Under the pieces are notes generated by a model. That model was not told the DNA's origin and did not search any database. It saw only the letters and a list, made by a program, of their open reading frames with translations. Shown here piece by piece: positions 1-5,657 of a DNA stretch of 5,657 nucleotides (positions are counted from its first letter, which is position 1; every line of letters starts with the position of its first letter). Both the position numbers and the translations under genes were made by a program. The DNA comes from an uncultured Tolumonas sp. (lineage in GTDB: Bacteria; Pseudomonadota; Gammaproteobacteria; Enterobacterales; Aeromonadaceae). The stretch lies in the NCBI GenBank assembly GCA_903931645.1, contig CAIZDF010000395.1:1-5657 (forward strand), given 5' to 3'.

Positions 1-7
1 CACTTTA

Positions 8-15
8 CTCCTTTT
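8..15 (-). promoter_or_regulatory. Shine-Dalgarno-like sequence of a divergent gene at the left edge
   Basis: Read on the minus strand, these bases give AAAAGGAG, a strong ribosome binding site. The next bases are TAAAGTG, so a start codon could be the GTG at 3-1 (4-base spacing, rather short) or a codon just outside the window (about 7-base spacing). I infer that a gene on the minus strand begins at or just beyond the left edge, making 1-225 a divergent intergenic region. No coding sequence of that gene is visible, so its identity cannot be given. Confidence 0.45.
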
Positions 16-42
16 ATCAATTTCAGTTAAACTGCGCAACAT

Positions 43-62
43 ACAACCTATTACAAGGTTGT
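43..62. repeat. 7-bp perfect inverted repeat in the upstream intergenic region
   Basis: ACAACCT (43-49) and AGGTTGT (56-62) are perfect reverse complements separated by six bases, ATTACA. The repeat is about 30 bases from the possible start of the divergent left-edge gene and about 165 bases upstream of the chemoreceptor gene. It could be an operator or a weak hairpin in a leader transcript. No run of T follows on either side of the kind expected for an intrinsic terminator. I do not recognise a specific regulator from it. Confidence 0.35.
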
Positions 63-124
63 TGATTAAAAATTAGGGATATATATCACTAATTAAATAA
101 TTAATAAAAACAACAAATAATAAG

Positions 125-159
125 AATCTGGTGACAGATTAAATTTGTTCATAAATAAA
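125..159 (+). promoter_or_regulatory. Possible sigma-70 promoter overlapped by an inverted repeat, upstream of the chemoreceptor gene
   Basis: GTGACA (131-136) matches five of six bases of the -35 consensus TTGACA. After 17 bases, AATAAA (154-159) matches four of six of TATAAT. Transcription would start near 166, giving a leader of about 60 bases. A perfect inverted repeat, AATCTG-GTGA-CAGATT (125-140), covers the -35 element and would suit a regulator binding there. The surrounding DNA is very AT-rich, so chance matches are easy. I saw no convincing sigma-28 (TAAA-N15-GCCGATAA) or sigma-54 (GG-N10-GC) element, although chemoreceptor genes often use sigma-28. Confidence 0.28.
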
Positions 160-225
160 AATGTCGCCCACGTTCATTTAAACGAGAAATAACAATACAA
201 AATTTTATACACAAGGGAATACAAC

Positions 226-1929
226 ATGGCCAGTTATCAGGAAGCGTATACCTACCGAACAGCGGAATATGGCACATCCACGAGCCATTCCGTATCCGGT
301 TTTAGCAAATTTATCGCTAACTTCCGTTTTGCCGGAAAAATGATGATTTTATTGGCATTGGTGGTGTTATGTACCATTGCCGGTAACCTATGGAATGCCT
401 ATTCAGCCCGCGATGTGATCCGAGAGGAAATTGTGCATGGCATGGTTAATCAAGTGCAGGGATTACATGCGCAACTTGCGGCAGTATTACAAAATGAGCC
501 CGCGAAATTCATGCCCATTGCTCGCCAAACACTGATGAATACGCGTTGGGAAAAAGATCAATCTGGTTATGTTTTTCTGACTGACCGCCAGGGTAAACTT
601 CTTATTTATCCACCAAGTGCTAGCCGTGAAGGCGGGATGTTAGATCCCGTACAAGTCGAAGGCCGTGATGAAAATGTAAACCAAGCCTTTGCACGTATTG
701 GCCAAGGTAATACCCCAGAATCGATTGTTTATCCTTATGTAAAACCAGGCACGACCGAACGTATTCTTAAGGTCGCTCATGTTTACCCGTTAGGGGATTA
801 CATGCTGGTTTCCGGTGTTTACGTTGATCGAGCTGATCGCGCCTTTACCAATTATCTGAAACAAAGTGCCGTTTTAATCGCCATTATGCTGCTGTTAATC
901 GGTGGGGTTATTACTCTGTTTAGCAAAGCAATCGGCCAGCAAGTACACGCTTCGTTGCAGGCACTAAGTCGTATTACACAACGCAATTTAAGCCAGTCAC
1001 AAAAAAGCAGCGGGAAAGATGAGTTTGCTCAAATTGACCGGGCAGTAGAAGAAACCCGGAATAATCTGGCGCGAATGCTGTTGCAACAACAAGAGATGTC
1101 ACTTGCTCTGGCTAGCGCCTCGGCACAAATGAATACCGGCATGAGTCAGGTTGATCATGCCGTGCGTGATGAACGCCTGCGTCTGGATTCTGTCGCCGCG
1201 TCTATGGAAGAGATGGCCACCACCGTGCGAGAAGTTGCACGCAATGCCAATGATGCGTCGGATGCCACACGGAATACCGACCATTTGGCCGCATCTGGGG
1301 TGAAACAGATTCGTGATGCGATTAATTCAATGAATACACTGTTTGATAATTTATCCACCAGCGCGGACTCCGTGAATGGCGTTGAGCAAAAGGTCGCGGT
1401 GATCGGCTCGGTAGTTGACACGATTCGCGGTATTTCAGAACAAACAAATCTGTTGGCATTGAATGCCGCGATTGAAGCAGCCCGTGCTGGTGAACAAGGT
1501 CGTGGTTTTGCCGTGGTAGCCGATGAAGTTCGTACATTGGCCAGTCGCACACAACAAGCCACACAGGAAATCGCCAACATGATCGCCGGCCTGCAACAAG
1601 GTACACGCCAAGCGGTATCGCTGATGCAAAACAGTATTGATGCTGCCAATATGGCCGTTGAGAATGCCCAGAAAGCCAGCACCGGCTTTGAAGAAATTGC
1701 CGCACAGACGGGTCAGTTAGCAGAGCGTAGTGAAATGATTGCTGCATCTGCCGAAGAACAAGGTGTGGTCGCCGATCAGGTTGCCGACAGTCTGGTCGCT
1801 ATTCGTGATTCAGTGGAAGAGACCGAGCAGGTGGTGACTGATTTGGCGCAAGCCAGTATGACGCTAAGCCAGCATGCCCAAATGATGGATGAGATGGTCC
1901 GCAGTTATAAATTGCCGACCCGTCATTAA
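226..1929 (+). CDS. Methyl-accepting chemotaxis protein with a single periplasmic Cache domain
   Basis: This inner-membrane chemoreceptor should sense a small ligand in the periplasm and control the CheA-CheW kinase complex and so flagellar rotation. In the 567-residue product, a cytoplasmic N-terminal stretch (1-38) precedes transmembrane helix 1 (about 39-57). A single Cache domain of the sCache_2 type follows (about 62-205), with the typical SGYVFLTD and GKLLIYP strands and a closing SGVYVDRAD. Helix 2 (about 214-233) leads to a weakly conserved HAMP-like region (about 234-290) and a coiled-coil signalling domain. The conserved hairpin tip lies at 402-439 ([20 protein letters not shown], then [12 protein letters not shown]). 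There is no C-terminal NWETF-type CheR/CheB tether; the protein ends KLPTRH. The ATG has a good Shine-Dalgarno, AAGGGA (213-218), seven bases upstream. The N-terminal extension is tyrosine-rich (Y4, Y8, Y10, Y15), which is unusual. The ligand cannot be deduced; sCache_2 receptors often bind small carboxylates. No chemotaxis genes adjoin it. Confidence 0.95.
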   Translation: MASYQEAYTYRTAEYGTSTSHSVSGFSKFIANFRFAGKMMILLALVVLCTIAGNLWNAYSARDVIREEIVHGMVNQVQGLHAQLAAVLQNEPAKFMPIARQTLMNTRWEKDQSGYVFLTDRQGKLLIYPPSASREGGMLDPVQVEGRDENVNQAFARIGQGNTPESIVYPYVKPGTTERILKVAHVYPLGDYMLVSGVYVDRADRAFTNYLKQSAVLIAIMLLLIGGVITLFSKAIGQQVHASLQALSRITQRNLSQSQKSSGKDEFAQIDRAVEETRNNLARMLLQQQEMSLALASASAQMNTGMSQVDHAVRDERLRLDSVAASMEEMATTVREVARNANDASDATRNTDHLAASGVKQIRDAINSMNTLFDNLSTSADSVNGVEQKVAVIGSVVDTIRGISEQTNLLALNAAIEAARAGEQGRGFAVVADEVRTLASRTQQATQEIANMIAGLQQGTRQAVSLMQNSIDAANMAVENAQKASTGFEEIAAQTGQLAERSEMIAASAEEQGVVADQVADSLVAIRDSVEETEQVVTDLAQASMTLSQHAQMMDEMVRSYKLPTRH

Positions 1930-1936
1930 TATCTCA

Positions 1937-1964
1937 ATAGCGGCATGCTCAATCATGCCGCTAT
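1937..1964. terminator. Hairpin between the convergent chemoreceptor and cueR genes, likely bidirectional terminator
   Basis: ATAGCGGCATG (1937-1947) and CATGCCGCTAT (1954-1964) form a perfect 11-bp stem with a six-base loop, CTCAAT. It starts seven bases after the chemoreceptor stop codon and ends nine bases before the end of cueR, just where both convergent transcripts should stop. The plus-strand tail (CCTTCCTATTTATTCT) is pyrimidine-rich but not a clean T-run, and the minus-strand tail is weaker, so termination strength is uncertain. Confidence 0.7.
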
Positions 1965-1973
1965 CCTTCCTAT

Positions 1974-2411
1974 TTATTCTGCTTCGACACGATGACAGCA
2001 AGCACCCGATGGCTGAGCCAATTCATCCAGAATTGGACAATCAGAACTGTCATCACCATGGCAACGACTCACCAGTGTTTCCAGCGCACTTTTCATCTGC
2101 GTCAACTCAGTAATTTTTTGCTCTAATACTGCGATATGTTGCTGTGCTACCTGCTTCACTTTACTGCTTGGTCGCTGCTGGTCATGCCATAAATTAAGCA
2201 GTTCACCGATTTGCGGTAACGAAAAACCCAGCTCTCTGGCTTGGCGGATAAAACGCAGTTGCTGTACGTCCTGTTCCTGATAATGCCGGTAACCAGCTTC
2301 ACTACGCACCGCAGGTGGCAATAATGCCAAACTTTCATAATGCCGGATCATCTTGGCCGTCAGTCCACTGCGTTTGGCCATTTCACCGATGGTCAGAAAA
2401 ATTTCAGACAT
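1974..2411 (-). CDS. cueR: Cu(I)-responsive MerR-family transcriptional activator CueR
   Basis: CueR is a cytoplasmic dimer that binds Cu(I) very tightly and remodels promoters with a 19-bp spacer so RNA polymerase can start copper-export genes. The 145-residue product has a MerR winged helix-turn-helix (about 6-75; IGEMAKRSGLTAKMIRHYE, then RSEAGYR), a long dimerisation helix (about 84-115) and the CueR metal loop. C117 and C125, separated by seven residues (CHGDDSSDC), match the E. coli Cu(I) ligands C112 and C120. S82 matches E. coli S77, the serine that marks sensors of monovalent metals. The tail carries CCH (138-140), also typical. The start is supported by AGGAG nine bases upstream, lying inside the last codons and stop of copA, so translation is probably coupled to copA. 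The gap from copA is six bases and I saw no separate promoter, so cueR is probably expressed from the copA promoter it activates. Family assignment is very secure. Confidence 0.95.
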   Translation of the reverse strand: MSEIFLTIGEMAKRSGLTAKMIRHYESLALLPPAVRSEAGYRHYQEQDVQQLRFIRQARELGFSLPQIGELLNLWHDQQRPSSKVKQVAQQHIAVLEQKITELTQMKSALETLVSRCHGDDSSDCPILDELAQPSGACCHRVEAE

Positions 2412-2417
2412 GACTTA

Positions 2418-4823
2418 CTACTCCTGTTCCTTTCCGATCGCCCATTTGGGTTGCCAGCGGGTTAACCACAACGCATTCGTCACCACACTGACTGAGCTGA
2501 ATGCCATCGCCGCCCCCGCCAACATAGGGTCGAGAAAACCAAATACTGCTAATGGTAACGCCACCACATTGTAGATAAACGCCCAGAACAGATTTTGCCG
2601 GATCTTGCGACTGGTTAAGCGGGCAATCACTAATGCATCCGCTACCGCACGTGGATCGTTACGCATCAACGTCATCGCGGCACTAGCCATCGCCACATCG
2701 GTGCCAGATCCCATCGCTATACCAAGATCTGACTCGGCCAACGCTGGCGCGTCATTGATGCCATCCCCAACCATGGCGACGACAAAACCCTGTTCACGCC
2801 AGCGGACTATCGCCTCAGCTTTCGGCTCTGGTAACACTTGTGCTGCCATTTCATCAATGCCGAGCAGATCGGCCATCTGCTGCACGCTTTGTTGATGATC
2901 ACCACTCAGCAGCGCTACTTTTATGCCTTGCTGTTGTAGTGTTTTGATGGCCGCAGCGGCTTCTGCTTTCGGTGGATCTTGAAATGCAAACCAAGCCACA
3001 ACTTGCTCGCCGGCAATCAGCCAGGAGACTGTTCGCCCTTGCTGATATTGCAATTCCACACCAGCTTGCAAGGTGCTTTCTGGTGTTAGCTGGCGTTGTA
3101 CTAATCCTTGCCCACCGACCAATGCATAAGTGACATTTTGCCATTGGCCTTGCACGCCAATCCCTGCCGTCGTGCTCACCTCTGACAGTGTTGGTAAATC
3201 TAAGGCTTGCTGTTGTGCCGCATTTTGTAGTGCCACACCGAGCGGATGCGCACTGCCTTGTTGCAAAGCTGCTGCTAGTAATAATGCCTGTTGTTCACTG
3301 ATACCAACCGATTGCTGAGCACATAATGCCGGATGCCCTTGCGTCAAGGTGCCGGTTTTATCAAACACTACCATGTTCACTTTTTCGGCTTTTTCCAACA
3401 CTTCCGCATCACGGATCAAAATGCCATGCCGCGCCGCAGTGCCGGTTCCGGCCATAATTGCTGCCGGTGTCGCTAACCCCAGCGCACAGGGGCAAGCAAT
3501 GACCAGCACAGAGACTGCATGAATGAGTGCCGGTTCGCCTAAGCCGGTAAACAAATACCAACCAGTGACGGTTAACAGCGCCAAAACCAATACGATCGGA
3601 ACAAACACTGCACTGATCTGATCGACTTTTTGCTGGATCGGCGGCTTCGCCATCTGCGCTTGTTCGACACGTGCAATGATCCGCGCCAGTAAGGTGTTTT
3701 CCCCCAGTGCAGTGGTCTTTAGCCACAACAGCCCTTCCCCATTCATCGCACCGGTACTGACGCTATCGCCAGTCTGCTTACTGACCGGTAAGCTCTCGCC
3801 TGTCAGTAATGATTCATCCAGATGACTGGCGCCATCGACAATGACGCCATCAACGGGAATGCGTTCGCCGGCACGCACCCGCACCCGATCGCCCAGTTGT
3901 AACAGCGCCAGTGCCAGCCATTGTGCCTGCCCATCGCGTTCCACCCATGCCTGTTCTGGGCGCAATGCCTGTAATGCGCGGATCGCTTCACTGGTCTGCC
4001 GTTTGGCACGCTGCTCTAGCCATTTACCAAACCAGACCAGCGTAATTACCGTCGCGGAAGATTCAAAATAGAGATGGGCATGATGTGCCTGAAACAGCCA
4101 TTGATAGAGCGACAAACCATAGGCTGCTGTCGTTCCTAACGCGACTAACACATCCATATTACTGCTGCCTACCCGTACGGCCGCCCAAGCACCACGGTAG
4201 AAGCGCCAGCCCAGCCCAAACTGCACCAGCGAAGCCAGCAACCATTGCCAGAACACCGGCAGCTGGAATTGCGTGCCCCACAATCCAGCCAGCATAGGTA
4301 ACAACAATGGTGTGGTGCAAAGCGCACCGGCAATTAACCAGTCGCGGTCAGTATCACGCTTATTTTTATCCTCTGCGGCAGCGGCTGCGTTATTATTATC
4401 AGGCAACAGACCTTCATATCCGGCCCGAGAGATCGCTTGCAACAACTGCGCATCGGTGACATCAACGACTGCTTGAATGCGTGCTTTTTCAGTCGCCAGA
4501 TTCACCACCGCCGAAATAACGCCCGGTTCGCGGCGTAAGACTTTTTCCAATCGTGTCACGCACGCAGCACAATGCATCCCCTTGATCTGTAAGGTAACGA
4601 CTCGCTGTGGCACACTAAAACCGGCTTTATCCACCACCGCAATCAAATCAGCAACTGGTAACGGGCTATCACTTTCGATCTGGGCTTTTTCGGTCGCCAA
4701 ATTGACATTCGCTGTCGTAACACCGGTCACTTTTCCCAGCACTTTTTCCAACCGTGTCACACAGGCGGCACAATGCATGCCCTGTATGGGTAACACGACA
4801 CGCTGTGTTTTATGTTCGGCCAT
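2418..4823 (-). CDS. copA: Cu(I)-exporting P1B-type ATPase CopA with two N-terminal metal-binding domains
   Basis: CopA is an inner-membrane pump that uses ATP to move Cu(I) from cytoplasm to periplasm. The 801-residue product (E. coli CopA has 834) begins with two heavy-metal-associated domains (about 9-71 and 76-138), each with GMHCAAC; the copper cysteines are C18/C21 and C85/C88. A low-complexity linker (NNNAAAAAED, 143-152) leads to eight predicted membrane helices (near 162-182, 188-206, 224-243, 251-269, 403-424, 433-455, 746-764, 767-787). The actuator loop has TGES (341-344). Helix 6 has the CPC ion site (444-446). Catalytic motifs are DKTGT (488-492, phosphorylated D488), HP (526-527) and GDGINDAP (686-693). 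YN (751-752) and MAFSS (773-777) in the last helices specify Cu(I) or Ag(I), subgroup P1B-1. All key residues are present, so it looks functional. The ATG has GGAG seven bases upstream. It is first in a copA-cueR operon, divergent from copZ, and is probably CueR-activated. Confidence 0.97.
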   Translation of the reverse strand: MAEHKTQRVVLPIQGMHCAACVTRLEKVLGKVTGVTTANVNLATEKAQIESDSPLPVADLIAVVDKAGFSVPQRVVTLQIKGMHCAACVTRLEKVLRREPGVISAVVNLATEKARIQAVVDVTDAQLLQAISRAGYEGLLPDNNNAAAAAEDKNKRDTDRDWLIAGALCTTPLLLPMLAGLWGTQFQLPVFWQWLLASLVQFGLGWRFYRGAWAAVRVGSSNMDVLVALGTTAAYGLSLYQWLFQAHHAHLYFESSATVITLVWFGKWLEQRAKRQTSEAIRALQALRPEQAWVERDGQAQWLALALLQLGDRVRVRAGERIPVDGVIVDGASHLDESLLTGESLPVSKQTGDSVSTGAMNGEGLLWLKTTALGENTLLARIIARVEQAQMAKPPIQQKVDQISAVFVPIVLVLALLTVTGWYLFTGLGEPALIHAVSVLVIACPCALGLATPAAIMAGTGTAARHGILIRDAEVLEKAEKVNMVVFDKTGTLTQGHPALCAQQSVGISEQQALLLAAALQQGSAHPLGVALQNAAQQQALDLPTLSEVSTTAGIGVQGQWQNVTYALVGGQGLVQRQLTPESTLQAGVELQYQQGRTVSWLIAGEQVVAWFAFQDPPKAEAAAAIKTLQQQGIKVALLSGDHQQSVQQMADLLGIDEMAAQVLPEPKAEAIVRWREQGFVVAMVGDGINDAPALAESDLGIAMGSGTDVAMASAAMTLMRNDPRAVADALVIARLTSRKIRQNLFWAFIYNVVALPLAVFGFLDPMLAGAAMAFSSVSVVTNALWLTRWQPKWAIGKEQE
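4410..4799 (-). repeat. copA: Intragenic duplication encoding the two CopA metal-binding domains
   Basis: The two domains repeat with an offset of 201 bases (67 codons). A 15-residue core, GMHCAACVTRLEKVL, is identical in both copies (codons 15-29 at 4781-4737 and 82-96 at 4580-4536). The 45-base cores differ at eight positions in seven codons, and every difference is synonymous. A second shared stretch is NLATEKA (41-47 and 108-114). The pattern suggests an old duplication kept identical by selection on the protein rather than a recent copy. Confidence 0.8.
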
Positions 4824-4854
4824 GATTTATCTCCAACCCACTTGCTATAGTGAT

Positions 4855-4885
4855 AGCTTCAGCCTTGACATCATGGCAAGGTCAA
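4855..4885 (-). promoter_or_regulatory. Predicted CueR-activated promoter of copA-cueR, with 21-bp operator dyad
   Basis: On the minus strand, TTGACC (4885-4880) is a good -35 element. It overlaps a dyad, ACCTTGC-N7-TCAAGGC (4882-4862), with the 7-7-7 layout of the E. coli CueR operator (ACCTTCC-N7-GGAAGGT). The 19-base spacing typical of CueR promoters puts the -10 at GAAGCT (4860-4855), a poor match to TATAAT, so transcription would start near 4848 and the leader would be about 25 bases. A short palindrome, GCTAT-AGTG-ATAGC (4844-4857), overlaps the predicted -10 and start. The dyad is less perfect than the copZ one: its arms share CCTTG. It also carries TTGACA (4865-4870) on the plus strand. 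Assignment rests on motif, position and the presence of cueR in the operon. Confidence 0.68.
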
Positions 4886-4921
4886 GTTGGTTATTTAAAC
4901 AATTTTTTCTATTATTCCGGC
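4886..4921. other. AT-rich tract between the two divergent copper promoters
   Basis: The 36 bases between the two -35 elements are mostly A and T, including TTATTTAAAC and a run of six T (4903-4908). This tract lies directly upstream of both promoters, where UP elements bind the RNA polymerase alpha subunit, so it may help both. No open reading frame or hairpin of note was seen in it. Confidence 0.3.
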
Positions 4922-4952
4922 TTGACCTTCCAACGATGGTAAGGTGCAAAGT
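4922..4952 (+). promoter_or_regulatory. Predicted CueR-activated promoter of copZ, with 21-bp operator dyad
   Basis: TTGACC (4922-4927) overlaps a dyad, ACCTTCC-N7-GTAAGGT (4925-4945), which differs by one base from the E. coli CueR half-sites ACCTTCC and GGAAGGT. A 19-base spacer gives CAAAGT (4947-4952) as the -10, a three-of-six match. Weak -10 matches are tolerable in a strongly activated promoter. Transcription would start near 4959, only about 20 bases before copZ. Over the 21-bp dyad the site agrees with the copA box, read on the other strand, at 15 positions, and both share CTTGACCTT. Confidence 0.75.
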
Positions 4953-4978
4953 AATAAGAAAGACAGAGGAGAAACGCC

Positions 4979-5176
4979 ATGACCACACTGCACGTACCTG
5001 ACATGACTTGCCAGCATTGTGTTGCCACAATCACGAAACTGATCCAACAAGCAGATCAAAACGCCAAGATCGAGATTGATTTAAGCCAGCATAAAGTGGC
5101 GGTGGAAGGAACGTTGACAGCCGATGCGTTAGTCGCGTTGCTGGATGATGCGGGTTATACCCCAGCAGTAATCTGA
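4979..5176 (+). CDS. copZ: CopZ-like copper chaperone, single heavy-metal-associated domain
   Basis: This 65-residue soluble protein is one complete heavy-metal-associated domain with the ferredoxin-like beta-alpha-beta-beta-alpha-beta pattern. It probably binds Cu(I) in the cytoplasm and passes it to the CopA metal-binding domains or membrane site, and buffers free copper. The binding loop is MTCQHC, with ligands C11 and C14; the closing DDAGYTP (56-62) is typical of the family, as is the short length. There is no signal peptide or membrane segment. AGGAG (4967-4971) lies seven bases before the ATG, supporting the start. The gene is divergent from copA and has its own CueR-like promoter, so the two should rise together under copper. 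The loop differs from the GMHCAAC loops of CopA, so copZ is not a recent copy of those domains. A role with another metal such as silver is possible, but the context argues for copper. Confidence 0.92.
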   Translation: MTTLHVPDMTCQHCVATITKLIQQADQNAKIEIDLSQHKVAVEGTLTADALVALLDDAGYTPAVI

Positions 5177-5185
5177 TCGGTTGAA

Positions 5186-5216
5186 TTCAGAGGGCATGAC
5201 GCTCATACCCTCTGAA
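5186..5216. terminator. Hairpin between convergent copZ and nadE, likely bidirectional terminator
   Basis: TTCAGAGGG (5186-5194) pairs perfectly with CCCTCTGAA (5208-5216). Inside, after one C-A mismatch, ATGA (5196-5199) pairs with TCAT (5203-5206), leaving a three-base loop, CGC. This near-continuous 14-pair stem lies nine bases after the copZ stop codon and eight bases before the end of the convergent gene. Neither side has a clear T-run, so it may need Rho, or act mainly as an RNA 3' end stabiliser. Confidence 0.6.
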
Positions 5217-5224
5217 GAATACCG

Positions 5225-5657
5225 CTAGAGCTGACGGGCAAACGCTTCCATTTCAGCCAGTTCTCGTTTTAGCTGATTGGCCAAAATCGGGAAACGGCGG
5301 TAGGTTTTCGGATCGGCACTGTCAGCTTCAATATGGAAACTGGCGGCGATACGCTCACGTTTCCACTGATTACGGCAATACAGACCAAAGTAACGTTTGA
5401 TCCACGCCACCAGTTGTTCTTTGGTATACATCTGCGCATATTCGCCGCGTAACAACACCTGCAGCACCCCTTTCGGTGTGACATTCTGGGTCTGGTTAAT
5501 GCGACGGATGGCATCCATCACCGGATATGGCATCAGATCGGCTTCGTCGGTTTGTTCCACTGGGCGCAGCTCAGCCGTTGGTGCCTGATGCACGATCGCT
5601 TCCATCGCGGCTAATGCCAGACGCGGCAGGTCGGGGCTGTCTTGCAGCGGAATGCCC
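5225..5657 (-). CDS. nadE: NAD(+) synthase, C-terminal part only (runs off the right edge)
   Basis: The frame is open from the stop at 5227-5225 to the window edge, giving the last 143 residues. The ATG at 5605 is internal: the frame continues upstream (GIPLQDSPDLPRLALAA) with no stop. The segment PTAELRP...QTDEADLMPY resembles the part of NAD synthases after the ATP pyrophosphatase core (compare PTADL in E. coli NadE). The following RYFGLYCRNQWKRER...SFH and RRFPIL resemble the C-terminus of the longer bacterial NAD synthases. These make NAD(+) from deamido-NAD(+), ATP and ammonia or glutamine in the cytoplasm. The P-loop and any glutamine amidohydrolase domain lie outside the window, so the ammonia source cannot be judged. 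The gene is convergent with copZ and looks like unrelated housekeeping. I identified it from remembered family motifs, so the name is probable rather than certain. Confidence 0.72.
   Translation of the reverse strand, partial: GIPLQDSPDLPRLALAAMEAIVHQAPTAELRPVEQTDEADLMPYPVMDAIRRINQTQNVTPKGVLQVLLRGEYAQMYTKEQLVAWIKRYFGLYCRNQWKRERIAASFHIEADSADPKTYRRFPILANQLKRELAEMEAFARQL

Noticed and set aside
139..175. Sigma-28 or sigma-54 promoter for the chemoreceptor
   Set aside because: TAAATTT resembles a sigma-28 -35, but no GCCGATAA-like element follows at the right distance. The GG in TGGTGA has no GC 10 bases downstream.
1099..1747. Minus-strand open frames within the chemoreceptor gene (up to 175 codons)
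   Set aside because: They lie wholly opposite a strongly conserved signalling domain, overlap one another in different frames and show no recognisable domain. They are shadows of the real gene.
1937..1964. The hairpin as a mobile or REP-type repeat
   Set aside because: Only one copy occurs in the window, and its position between two convergent stop codons fits a terminator.
4590..4650. Programmed frameshift in copA producing a CopZ-like protein, as known in E. coli copA
   Set aside because: The codons around residues 66-76 (D K A G F S V P Q R V) contain no CCCAAAG-type slippery heptamer, and a separate copZ gene already supplies the chaperone.
4865..4896. A second plus-strand promoter for copZ using TTGACA at 4865-4870
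   Set aside because: The -35 is a perfect consensus, but no decent -10 lies 16-19 bases on (TGGTTA at 17, GTTATT at 19). The TTGACA is better explained as part of the copA dyad.
4477..5001. Plus-strand open frame of 174 codons crossing the copA start and the intergenic region into copZ
   Set aside because: It is antisense to the metal-binding domains of copA and runs through both predicted promoters. Its cysteine-rich look is a by-product of the opposite strand.
226..5657. A novel system linking the chemoreceptor, copper genes and nadE
   Set aside because: The copper genes are convergent with both neighbours and separated from each by a hairpin. No shared regulatory motif or functional link is visible.

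Overview
The window looks like ordinary chromosome from a gammaproteobacterium. The CueR, CopA and NAD synthase proteins read like those of that class, genes are tightly packed and base composition is roughly balanced. Aeromonadales (for example Tolumonas-like bacteria) is a reasonable guess from protein character, but this is inference and nothing here proves the genus. No mobile element, CRISPR array, tRNA or rRNA was seen.

Layout from left to right. Positions 1-225 are an AT-rich non-coding region with two small inverted repeats, a possible promoter for the gene to its right, and a strong Shine-Dalgarno-like sequence on the minus strand at the very edge, suggesting a divergent gene that starts just outside the window. 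Positions 226-1929 (+) encode a membrane methyl-accepting chemotaxis protein with a single periplasmic Cache domain. An 11-bp hairpin (1937-1964) separates it from the convergent copper genes. On the minus strand, copA (4823-2418) is followed after 6 bases by cueR (2411-1974), so the two form an operon. Divergent from copA is copZ (4979-5176, +). A second hairpin (5186-5216) separates copZ from the C-terminal part of a convergent gene, probably nadE, which runs off the right edge.

The centre of the window is a compact copper(I) homeostasis unit. CopA exports Cu(I) across the inner membrane, CopZ is a small soluble Cu(I) carrier that could deliver copper to CopA, and CueR senses cytoplasmic Cu(I) and activates promoters with an overlong spacer. 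The copA-copZ intergenic region holds two 21-bp CueR-like dyads, one in the copA direction and one in the copZ direction. They are arranged identically relative to their own -35 TTGACC and have centres 63 bp apart. Since cueR lies downstream of copA, the activator is probably made from a promoter it activates, giving positive feedback, unlike the E. coli layout where cueR has a separate locus.

I looked for an undescribed system and did not find one. The most useful second-look points are regulatory: the paired, possibly helically phased CueR boxes, the copA-cueR feedback arrangement, and the two inverted repeats upstream of the chemoreceptor gene.
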